Counted from the stretch's first letter, positions 1 through 6,430 are shown. The stretch: 7,214 bases of DNA from Phycisphaerales bacterium (GCA_028288905.1 JAQGHJ010000966.1:1-7214); one strand, 5' to 3'. A program made the numbers and translations. Notes: generated from the letters alone by a model not told the origin.

Positions 1-1551
1 GACGGTAACGTCGTCGCCGTCAGCGCCGTCATCACCCGCTGCCCGAATCTCGAGCGCGCCCAGCAGCGGCTGACGAGCATGCAGCTCGTCGCCGGCTACT
101 TCGAGCTGTTCACCCTCCGGCGGAACAGCGACCAAGCCCGCACGGTGGCCCAGAGCCACCAGCACGTGTTACAGCTTGCTACAAGCGTGGCGACGGCCGA
201 CGGGTTCGAGTCGGCCGGCATGAACTTGTGCAACGAGCTGGCCACCCGGGCCCACGCGACGCGGGTGTCGCTCGGCTGGCTCAAGGGCAAGAACATCAAG
301 GTGGTGGCCCTCAGCCACACCGAGCAGTTCGACAAGAAGCAAGAACTGGTCGTGCAGCTCCAGAAGGTGATGGAGGAGTGCATGGACCAGGAGGGGGTCG
401 TGCAGTACGACCCGAACGGCAAGGGGACGGACAACGTCACCCGCGACGCCGCCGCCCTCAGCCGCGGGCAGGGCGGGCACATCGTCCTGAGCCTGCCGCT
501 GCGGCGCAAGGCCGAGGTGATCGGGGTCGTCACGCTCGAGTTCCTGCCGCAGCAGAAGATCGGCCCGCAGGTGGCGAACGGGCTGGCGATCGCCGTCGAC
601 CTGCTCGCCCCGCAGCTGTACGACCGGTACCAGAACGACCGGTACCTCGTCACCAAGGCCGCCCTCAGCACGAAGGAGCTGGGCGGGAAGGTGATCGGGC
701 CGAAGTACATGGTCAGCAAGCTGGTGGCGGTCGGGGTCGTCGCGCTGGCAGCGTTCGTCGTGCTGTTCCACCCGATGTACCGCGTCAGCGCGCCGTTCCA
801 GTTCATCCCGACGGCCCGGTACACGCTGACGGCCCCGCAGGACGGGATGCTGGCAGACGTGGCGACGATCGTCGACCCCGTCACCAAGGTGACCCGGAAG
901 ATGAAGCCCGGCGACTCCGTGAAGAAGGGCCAGCTCCTGGCCAAGCTCGACACCCGGGACGTCGAGAGCGACCGGAACAAGGCGCTGGCCGAGATGAGCA
1001 AGCGGCTGTCCCAGGCGGCCGACTACCGCGGGCAGCCGGACAAGGCCGCCGAGGCCCTCACCGCCCAGTTGGACGCGGCCGTGTACAAGGCCCAGGTCGA
1101 GTCGTACGACCTGCAGATCGAGATGGCGAAGATCAAGAGCCCGATCGACGGGGTCTGGCTGATGAAGGACCTGGAGGACAAGGTCGGCTCCCGGCTGCGG
1201 CAGGGGGACGAGCTGATGGTCGTCGGCCAGCCGGACCAGCTGAAGGTCGAGGTCAGCGCCGCCGAGCGGGACATCCAGCACCTGAAGCTCGGGCAGCGGG
1301 TGCTGGTGGCGACGAACTCGCTGCCGGGCAACACGTACGACGGGGTCGTCGACCGGATCGTGCCGATGAGCAACGTCGACCAGAAGGCGGCCGACAGCAC
1401 GTTCAAGGTGTACGCGACGCTCAAGCAGTCGTCCGACACGTGGAAGCCGGGCATGGCCGGCGAGGCCCGGATCGAGATCGAGGAGCGGCCGCTGTGGTGG
1501 ATCCTGTCCCACCGGCTCGTCGACTACGTGAAGATGAAGACGTGGTTCTGA
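1..1551 (+). CDS. GAF domain-containing HlyD-family membrane-fusion (periplasmic adaptor) protein, 5' partial
   Basis: The frame is open from base 1, so the gene begins upstream; the ATG at 79 is only the first ATG visible, and the 26 codons before it read as ordinary coding sequence. Counting from that ATG (490 residues), residues about 30-180 look like a GAF fold. Residues 211-230 are one hydrophobic membrane segment. Residues about 250-292 form the first lipoyl half-motif (ending KPGDSVKKGQLLAKLD), 293-350 a short helical section, 351-384 the second half-motif (KIKSPIDGVW), and 385-470 a beta-barrel ending in the HlyD-typical KPGMAGEARI. Topology would be GAF in the cytoplasm and adaptor domains outside the inner membrane. 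HlyD proteins bridge inner-membrane exporters and outer-membrane channels; the GAF module suggests ligand or redox sensing, but no ligand residues can be named. It lies 129 bp upstream of another HlyD-bearing gene. The HlyD call is firm, the GAF call fairly firm, and the transported substrate is unknown. Confidence 0.88.
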   Translation, partial: DGNVVAVSAVITRCPNLERAQQRLTSMQLVAGYFELFTLRRNSDQARTVAQSHQHVLQLATSVATADGFESAGMNLCNELATRAHATRVSLGWLKGKNIKVVALSHTEQFDKKQELVVQLQKVMEECMDQEGVVQYDPNGKGTDNVTRDAAALSRGQGGHIVLSLPLRRKAEVIGVVTLEFLPQQKIGPQVANGLAIAVDLLAPQLYDRYQNDRYLVTKAALSTKELGGKVIGPKYMVSKLVAVGVVALAAFVVLFHPMYRVSAPFQFIPTARYTLTAPQDGMLADVATIVDPVTKVTRKMKPGDSVKKGQLLAKLDTRDVESDRNKALAEMSKRLSQAADYRGQPDKAAEALTAQLDAAVYKAQVESYDLQIEMAKIKSPIDGVWLMKDLEDKVGSRLRQGDELMVVGQPDQLKVEVSAAERDIQHLKLGQRVLVATNSLPGNTYDGVVDRIVPMSNVDQKAADSTFKVYATLKQSSDTWKPGMAGEARIEIEERPLWWILSHRLVDYVKMKTWF

Positions 1552-1555
1552 GCGA

Positions 1556-1680
1556 GGAGTAGGCAGTAGGCGGTAGGCAGAGGGGGAAAGATGCCCTGCC
1601 GGCCGCCTACTGCTTTCTGACTCTTCCCCTTCTCCGCCGTCTTCCTCTGCCTACTGCGTACCGCCTACCGCCTACTCCCC
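1556..1680. repeat. Heptad-repeat spacer A with long inverted repeat
   Basis: Three direct heptads GTAGGC(A/G) occupy 1559-1579, starting a few bases after the upstream stop. Four inverted heptads occupy 1648-1675 and end five bases before the next ATG. Positions 1556-1580 are complementary to 1654-1678 at 23 of 25 bases, so the transcript could fold into a long stem spanning the whole spacer. A further inverted copy at 1603-1613 is perfectly complementary over 11 bases to 1563-1573, giving an alternative, shorter hairpin that would free the right arm. The middle (about 1614-1646) is pyrimidine-rich. No Shine-Dalgarno is visible before the ATG at 1681. The spacer could be a repetitive element, a processing or attenuation site, or a translational control structure; the sequence shows only the repeat and pairing potential. 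Confidence 0.85.
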
Positions 1681-3888
1681 ATGACACTCCAACTCCGACC
1701 GACGTTCTCCGAGAGCTGGTACCGGGTGAAGACCCTGAAGGTCAAGCTCCGCCCGGGGGCCCAGATCTCGCGGCAGCACTACCGCGGCGAGCGGTGGTAC
1801 GTGGTCCGCGACCCGGCCGGCAACCAGTTCCACCGGCTCAGTGACCCGGCATACCGGTTCGTCGGGCTGATGGACGGCAGCCGGACGGTCGAGGAGGCGT
1901 GGGATTTGTGCGGCGGGACGATGGCGGACGACGCCCCGACCCAGCCGGAAGTCATTCAGATCCTGTCCCACCTGTACTCGGCGAACCTGATCGACGCCGA
2001 CGTCACCCCGGACGCGACCGTCCTGCTCCGGCGGCACAAGAACCAGCAGAAGCGGAAGCTCCAGCAGCGGCTGATGAACGTGCTGTTCCCGCGGATCCCG
2101 CTGTGGGACCCGGACCGGTTCCTCGTCCGCTGGATGCCGCTCGTCCGCCAGCTGTTCAGCCGGTTCGGGGCGGTCGTGTGGCTCGTCGTCGTGCTCGGGG
2201 CGTGCGCCGCCGTCGTGTCCAAGAGCCGCCAGCCGAGCCACGACCTGACCGAGGCCGCCCGGCACGCGATCGACGTCCAGGGCAACACGCTGAACCTGCT
2301 CCTGCTGTGGGGCGTGTTCGTGTTCGTGAAGCTGATCCACGAGCTCGGGCACGCATTCTCGTGCCGGCGGTTCGGCGGCGAGTGCCACGAGCTCGGCATC
2401 ATGTTCCTCGTGTTCATCCCGACCCCGTACGTCGACGCGTCGACGGCGTGGGCGTTCAACAACAAGTGGCACCGGATCTTCGTCGGCGCCGCCGGCATGA
2501 TCGTCGAGCTGTTCTTCGCCTCGATCTGCGCCTTCATCTGGGTCAACGTCGGCGACCCGCAGCACAACATCGTCGGGCAGCTGGCGTTCAACGCGATGTT
2601 GGTCGCGAGCGTCACCACGATCATCTTTAACGCCAACCCGCTGCTCCGGTACGACGGGTACTACATCCTGTCCGACTACCTCGAGATCCCGAACCTCCGG
2701 CAGAAGAGCCAGGAGTACTCGATCGGGCTCGTCAAGCGGCACCTGTTCCGGGTCAAGCAGCAGCAGCCGCTGCCGCCGCTGCTCCAGCGGTTCTGGCTGC
2801 TCGTGTACTACTGCACGTCTGGCGTGTACCGGGTCTTCGTCGGGATCATGATCATCCTGCTGGTCGCGTTCCAGATCCCGATCCTCGGCATCCTGATGGC
2901 GCTCGGCGGGCTGGTCACGTGGCTCGTGATGCCGGTGTTCAAGGTGTTCAAGTACCTGGCGATCGAGCCGGAACTGCACCGCAAGCGCGGGCGGGCGACG
3001 GCGTACGTGCTGGCGGCCTCGACGATCGTGGTCGTGACGGTCGGGGTGATCGAGTTCCCGCTGCGGCTGTACGCGACCGGGCTCGCCGAGCCGGCCGTCC
3101 GGGACGTGGTACGGGCGGACACGCCCGGGTTCGTCGAGCGGGTGGCGGCCAAGGACGGGCAGTGGGTGAAGCCGGGCGACGTGATCCTGGTCATGCGGTC
3201 GGCCGACCTGGACGCCCGCACGAAGGTGGTCGAGGCCCAACTGCGGCTGGCCCAGGCCCGGCGGGACCAGGCGTTCGCCGAGAGTCCGGCCGAGGCGGTC
3301 ATCCTGGCCGACGAGATTCGGCTGCACGAGACCGAGCTCGGGCTGCTGGCGCTCAAGCGGGGCCAGCTGACGGTCCGGGCGAAGATCGAGGGCCAACTCG
3401 CCAGCCCGCACCTTCACGAGATGGTCGGGCAGTTCCTGCCGAACGGGCAAGAGGTCGCGCTGGTGCTCCAACCGGACCAGTTGGTCGTCCACACGGCCCT
3501 GGAGCAGAAGGACGCCGAGCCGGTGCTCAGCGCGCTGTCCAAGGTGGTAACGAAGGTGCGGTTCGTGGGTGACGTCTCCACCGAGTACTTCGGCGGGACG
3601 CCGCAGTCCGGCGGGGCCGGGACGGACCTGCGGCCGCAGCACGGCCAGCCGGGCGGCGGGGAGGTCCCGGTCGATCCGGCGGACCCGACCAAGGCGGCGT
3701 TCCCGGTGTACGACCTGATGGTCCCGATGGCCAACCCGACGGACGCCGACCACCCCCGCGGCAAGTTCGTCCCGTACCAGCGGGCGCACGTCCAGTTCGT
3801 GCTCGACCACAAGCCGCTCGCCTGGCAGTGGGCCCGCCGGTTCCGCCAGCTCCTCCAGGAGAACGCCGCCGGCTCGAAGTGGCTGTGA
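1681..3888 (+). CDS. PqqD-like / M50 site-2-protease-type / HlyD-like multidomain membrane protein
   Basis: This 735-residue protein joins three modules. Residues about 24-105 resemble a PqqD fold, a peptide-binding domain in RiPP pathways. Residues about 160-460 are a polytopic membrane core with the M50 zinc motif HELGH (H220, E221, H224) and the second M50 motif around NPLLRYDGYY, where D325 is the expected third zinc ligand; roughly seven or eight hydrophobic segments are visible. Residues about 465-605 are lipoyl/HlyD-like, with WVKPGD at 495-500 and a helical hairpin at about 508-562, followed by a barrel-like region interrupted by a Gly/Pro-rich stretch at about 637-670. The ATG at 1681 is chosen because it precedes the PqqD region and no other in-frame start leaves that region intact. 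M50 enzymes cleave transmembrane or membrane-proximal peptides; all three metal ligands are present, so catalysis is possible but unproven. Its position between a GAF-HlyD gene and a SecA-like gene suggests an inner-membrane core of an export or peptide-processing complex. It is not an RseP orthologue: no PDZ domain is seen. Confidence 0.9.
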   Translation: MTLQLRPTFSESWYRVKTLKVKLRPGAQISRQHYRGERWYVVRDPAGNQFHRLSDPAYRFVGLMDGSRTVEEAWDLCGGTMADDAPTQPEVIQILSHLYSANLIDADVTPDATVLLRRHKNQQKRKLQQRLMNVLFPRIPLWDPDRFLVRWMPLVRQLFSRFGAVVWLVVVLGACAAVVSKSRQPSHDLTEAARHAIDVQGNTLNLLLLWGVFVFVKLIHELGHAFSCRRFGGECHELGIMFLVFIPTPYVDASTAWAFNNKWHRIFVGAAGMIVELFFASICAFIWVNVGDPQHNIVGQLAFNAMLVASVTTIIFNANPLLRYDGYYILSDYLEIPNLRQKSQEYSIGLVKRHLFRVKQQQPLPPLLQRFWLLVYYCTSGVYRVFVGIMIILLVAFQIPILGILMALGGLVTWLVMPVFKVFKYLAIEPELHRKRGRATAYVLAASTIVVVTVGVIEFPLRLYATGLAEPAVRDVVRADTPGFVERVAAKDGQWVKPGDVILVMRSADLDARTKVVEAQLRLAQARRDQAFAESPAEAVILADEIRLHETELGLLALKRGQLTVRAKIEGQLASPHLHEMVGQFLPNGQEVALVLQPDQLVVHTALEQKDAEPVLSALSKVVTKVRFVGDVSTEYFGGTPQSGGAGTDLRPQHGQPGGGEVPVDPADPTKAAFPVYDLMVPMANPTDADHPRGKFVPYQRAHVQFVLDHKPLAWQWARRFRQLLQENAAGSKWL

Positions 3889-4056
3889 GGCAGTAGGCAG
3901 TAGGCAGTAGGCAGAGTCGCTACGCTAGGACGGCTCCCGTTTCCCTCGTATTCGGAGGGCGGTAAGGCAGAGGGTCGCAGGTAGGTTGGGTCGGTCAGGA
4001 CACTTCCTGGCTTTCCATTCTGCCCACCGCCTACTGCCTACCGCCTACTCTTCCCC
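3888..4056. repeat. Heptad-repeat spacer B with long inverted repeat
   Basis: The left arm carries three perfect GTAGGCA heptads at 3893-3913 plus a partial one that overlaps the last base of the upstream stop. The right arm carries four inverted heptads at 4021-4048 (TGCCCAC, CGCCTAC, TGCCTAC, CGCCTAC) and ends eight bases before the ATG at 4057. Positions 3888-3915 are complementary to 4019-4046 at 25 of 28 bases. The loop (about 3917-4018) is unrelated in sequence to that of the upstream spacer, apart from degenerate GGTAGG and GGTAAGGCAG traces. The stretch just before the ATG, CTACTCTTCCCC, closely resembles CTACTCCCC before the ATG at 1681. No Shine-Dalgarno or convincing promoter is visible. 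Together the two spacers look like copies of one element class placed exactly between stop and start. Confidence 0.85.
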
Positions 4057-5991
4057 ATGTCCGAAGTCGCCAACGAGTTTTGGAGCGTGTTCGACGCCCG
4101 TCGCGTGAAGGCCCCCGAATTGAAGGGGCTCGACGCGATGGTCAACGGTTTCGTCGGGATCGCCAAGAACCGCCGGCCCGTGCTCAAGGCCCTCCAGGCC
4201 CAGGTCGAGCGGATCGAGCGGCTGGAGCCGGAGATCGCGGGGCTGTCGTCCACCCGGTTCGACGAGGAGGTCGGGCAGTGCCGCGACCTGGCCCGGCGGA
4301 ACCGGCTCAAGGGCGACGCGCTCGACCGGGCGATGGCCGTCATCCGCGAGGGGGCCAAGCGGGCCCTGGGCCTCCGGCCGTACAAGGTGCAGCTCATGGG
4401 CGCGCTGGCCATGTGCCAGGGCGCGGTCGCCGAGATGGCCACCGGCGAGGGCAAGACGCTCACCGCGTCGCTGGCCGCCACCCTGTGGGGCTGGGGCGGG
4501 CGGGCGGTCCACGTCATCACGGTCAACGACTACCTCGTCGCCCGTGACGCCGAGGAGATGGGCCCGGTCTACAGACAGCTCGGGCTGCGGTGTGGGCACG
4601 TCACCCACGAGACGACCCCGCAGGAGCGGATCGACCACTACCGCCGGGACGTCGTGTACGTCACCAGCAAGGAGCTGGTCGCCGACTTCCTCCGCGACCA
4701 GATCATGCTCGGCACCCTCCGCAGCAGCACCCAGACCCAGGTCGGGATGCTGATCAACGGGTCGGCCAACAACCGGCTCCAAGTGCCGGGGCTGTTCCGG
4801 GTGATCGTCGACGAGGCCGACTCCCTTCTGATCGACGAGGCCGTCACTCCGCTCATCATCTCCAACAGCCCTGACGACAACCCGAACGCCGACCTGTACC
4901 GGGCGGCCGACGGGCTGGCCCGCCAGCTGGAGGTGAACAAGGACTTCACGCTCGACAAGGAGGTGAAGCAGATCGACCTCACCTTCCGTGGGCAGGACAA
5001 GCTGGAGGAGCTCAGCGGCGAGCAGGGGTTCTGGAAGGGCAAGCGGCGGCGGGAGGAACTAGTCACCCAGGCGTTGTCCGCACTGCACTGCTTCAACCGC
5101 GACGAGCAGTACCTCGTGACCCCGGACGAGAAGGTGCAGATCATCGACGAGTTCACCGGCCGGGTGATGGCCGACCGGTCCTGGCGGCACGGGCTGCACC
5201 AGGCGATCGAGGTGAAGGAGGGGGTGCCGGTCACGGCCGACAAGGAGAACCTGGCCCGCCAGTCGTTCCAACGGTTCTTCCGGCAGTACCCGATCATGGG
5301 CGGGATGACCGGGACCGCGTGGGAGAGCCGCGGCGAGCTGTGGCAGATCTACCAGCGGCCGATCGTCCGCATCCCGACGAACAAGCCGAACATCCGGGTG
5401 CAGTTGCCGCACCGGATGTTCGCCGACGCGAAGCAGAAGTACGACGCGGTGGTCAAGCGGGTGCTGGAGCTGAACGATCGGGGCGTGCCGGTGCTGGTCG
5501 GGACGAAGACGGTGTGGGCGAGCGAGGAGGTCAGCAAGCGCCTGGCCGCCGCCGGCCGGGCCCACCGGGTGCTCAACGCCGCCCAGAACGAGCAGGAGGC
5601 GACGATCGTCGCCGAGGCCGGGCAGCCGGGCCGGATCACGGTCGCCACGAACATGGCCGGCCGCGGGACCGACATCAAGCTAGGCAAGGGCGTGGCCGAG
5701 AAGGGCGGGCTGCACGTGATCTCGTGCGAGCCGAACAACAGCTTCCGCGTCGACCGCCAGCTGTACGGCCGGGCCGCCCGCCAGGGCGACCCGGGCACGG
5801 CCCAACTGTTCTGCTCCGTCGACGACGAACTGTTCGTCCGCCACGCCCCCAAGGCCCGCCGCGCCTGGCGGGCGATCGGCCCTAACCGCCTGATCCGCCT
5901 CGCCCAAGCCCGGGCCGAGCGACTCGCCCGGTTCAACCGCAAGCAGGTGTTGAAGGCGGACGAGTGGACTGACCAGTCGCTGCCGTTCTAG
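4057..5991 (+). CDS. Short SecA-like preprotein translocase ATPase
   Basis: This 644-residue protein contains the SecA DEAD-motor core: Walker A MATGEGKT at 127-134, the ITVNDYLVARDAEEMGPVY block at about 154-172, Walker B VDEADSLLID at 251-260, then DEAVTPLIIS, HGLHQAIEVKEG at 378-389, GGMTGTAWE at 415-423, the second motor domain with VLVGTKTV, and ATNMAGRGTDIKLG at 530-543 and RQLYGRAARQGDPG at 567-580. SecA uses ATP to push unfolded preproteins through SecYEG. Housekeeping SecA is about 830-900 residues; this one stops about 64 residues after the QGDPG motif, at the start of the helical scaffold, so the two-helix finger, helical wing and zinc-binding tail are absent. Two family signatures deviate: DEARTPL reads DEAVTPL, and the usual YGTNNEFGFDYLRDN reads YVTSKELVADFLRDQ. 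These features point to an accessory, specialised SecA rather than the essential copy. The ATG at 4057 directly follows the inverted-repeat arm. Its position after the HlyD and M50 genes suggests it energises that system. The 3' end touches an IS relic, so the last few residues may have been altered. Confidence 0.9.
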   Translation: MSEVANEFWSVFDARRVKAPELKGLDAMVNGFVGIAKNRRPVLKALQAQVERIERLEPEIAGLSSTRFDEEVGQCRDLARRNRLKGDALDRAMAVIREGAKRALGLRPYKVQLMGALAMCQGAVAEMATGEGKTLTASLAATLWGWGGRAVHVITVNDYLVARDAEEMGPVYRQLGLRCGHVTHETTPQERIDHYRRDVVYVTSKELVADFLRDQIMLGTLRSSTQTQVGMLINGSANNRLQVPGLFRVIVDEADSLLIDEAVTPLIISNSPDDNPNADLYRAADGLARQLEVNKDFTLDKEVKQIDLTFRGQDKLEELSGEQGFWKGKRRREELVTQALSALHCFNRDEQYLVTPDEKVQIIDEFTGRVMADRSWRHGLHQAIEVKEGVPVTADKENLARQSFQRFFRQYPIMGGMTGTAWESRGELWQIYQRPIVRIPTNKPNIRVQLPHRMFADAKQKYDAVVKRVLELNDRGVPVLVGTKTVWASEEVSKRLAAAGRAHRVLNAAQNEQEATIVAEAGQPGRITVATNMAGRGTDIKLGKGVAEKGGLHVISCEPNNSFRVDRQLYGRAARQGDPGTAQLFCSVDDELFVRHAPKARRAWRAIGPNRLIRLAQARAERLARFNRKQVLKADEWTDQSLPF

Positions 5992-6403
5992 AGCGGTTCT
6001 ACTCAACCTGTTGCGTGTAGCCGCAGTGGCTGGAGGGACCAGGTTGAGCGTCCGCCGCACGTCCCGCTACAGCGCGTCCATCTGTCCACCTTCGGATGCG
6101 CGGCGGACGGCATGAGCTGCTTGAGCTTGGCGAACGCGATCTCGATCGGGTTCAGGTCCGGCGAGTACGGCGGCAGGAACAGCAGCGACCCGCCCCGGGC
6201 CCTCGGTCGGCTTGCGGCCCCAGGGGCCTTGTGGCTCGAGAGGTCCTGCATCACGACCATGTCGCCCAGGGCCAGCGCCGGCAAGAGCACCTGGGCGACG
6301 AACGCCTCGAACGCGCCCCGGTCGACCGCCCCGCCGACCGTCGCCGAGCACCGCAAGTCCGGGTGACGTCCGGGACTGTGCAATTCTCTTCTCAGTACCG
6401 CTC
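5991..6403 (-). mobile_element. IS630-family insertion sequence relic, internally deleted
   Basis: The stretch between the secA-like stop and the MlaE-like start holds a degenerate IS630-type transposase tail on the - strand and no intact gene. A possible terminal repeat is GAGCGGTTCT at 5991-6000, next to a TA (5989-5990) that lies inside the secA-like TAG stop; IS630 elements insert at TA. At the other side AGTACCGCTC at 6394-6403 matches its reverse complement at 9 of 10 bases, with a further shared GCAA block inward, but no TA follows it. If these are the two ends, the relic is about 413 bp against roughly 1.1 kb for a full element, so the N-terminal half of the transposase has been lost. 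The family assignment rests on the transposase motifs; the exact ends are tentative. Confidence 0.6.
5999..6383 (-). pseudogene. IS630-family transposase, C-terminal DDE fragment, frameshifted
   Basis: Read on the - strand, about 120 codons match the C-terminal half of an IS630 DDE transposase: SATVGGAVDRGAFEAFVAQV, then LGDMVVMQDLSSHKAPG, then LLFLPPYSPDLNPIE (PYSPDLNPIE at 6141-6170, with the catalytic Glu at 6141-6143), then AFAKLKQLM. The helix-turn-helix and first catalytic Asp are missing. The usual MDNL block reads MQDL, displacing the second catalytic Asp. Between KAPG and ARGGSLLF the frame appears shifted by one base and restored shortly after. Near 6090 a short insertion shifts the frame, and in the restored frame a TAG at 6067-6069 replaces an expected Trp codon (VDAL*RDVRRTLNLVPP). 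The natural end HCGYTQQVE with its stop at 5999-6001 is in yet another frame. It is inactive. The individual lesions are inferred from remembered family consensus, not from an alignment. Confidence 0.85.
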
Positions 6404-6430
6404 CGCGGCATTACCATCGCGCCGGGACAA

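Noticed and set aside
169..1512. Long antisense and +2-frame open frames across the GAF-HlyD gene
   Set aside because: Low-complexity Arg/Gly/Pro/Leu-rich translations without motifs; the frame used has coherent GAF, membrane and HlyD features.
1556..1680. Rho-independent terminator from the inverted repeat
   Set aside because: The loop is about 70 bases, no T-run follows the right arm, and the next ATG follows at once, so a classical terminator does not fit, although premature termination cannot be excluded.
1672..3810. A 712-codon open frame on the - strand opposite the M50 protein gene
   Set aside because: It is rich in Arg, Asp, His, Pro and Val with no hydrophobic core or motif, as expected for the antisense of a gene with nearly all C/G third positions; the + frame carries clear M50 and HlyD motifs.
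1556..4056. CRISPR-like array from the repeated GTAGGC units
   Set aside because: The 7-bp units are contiguous without spacers and occur as opposed arms between genes; there are no 25-40-bp repeats with unique spacers and no cas genes.
4057..5991. The SecA-like gene as a DEAD-box RNA helicase
   Set aside because: DEAVTPLIIS, HGLHQAIEVKEG, GMTGTA and ATNMAGRGTDI are SecA-specific motifs and motif order matches SecA, not RNA helicases.
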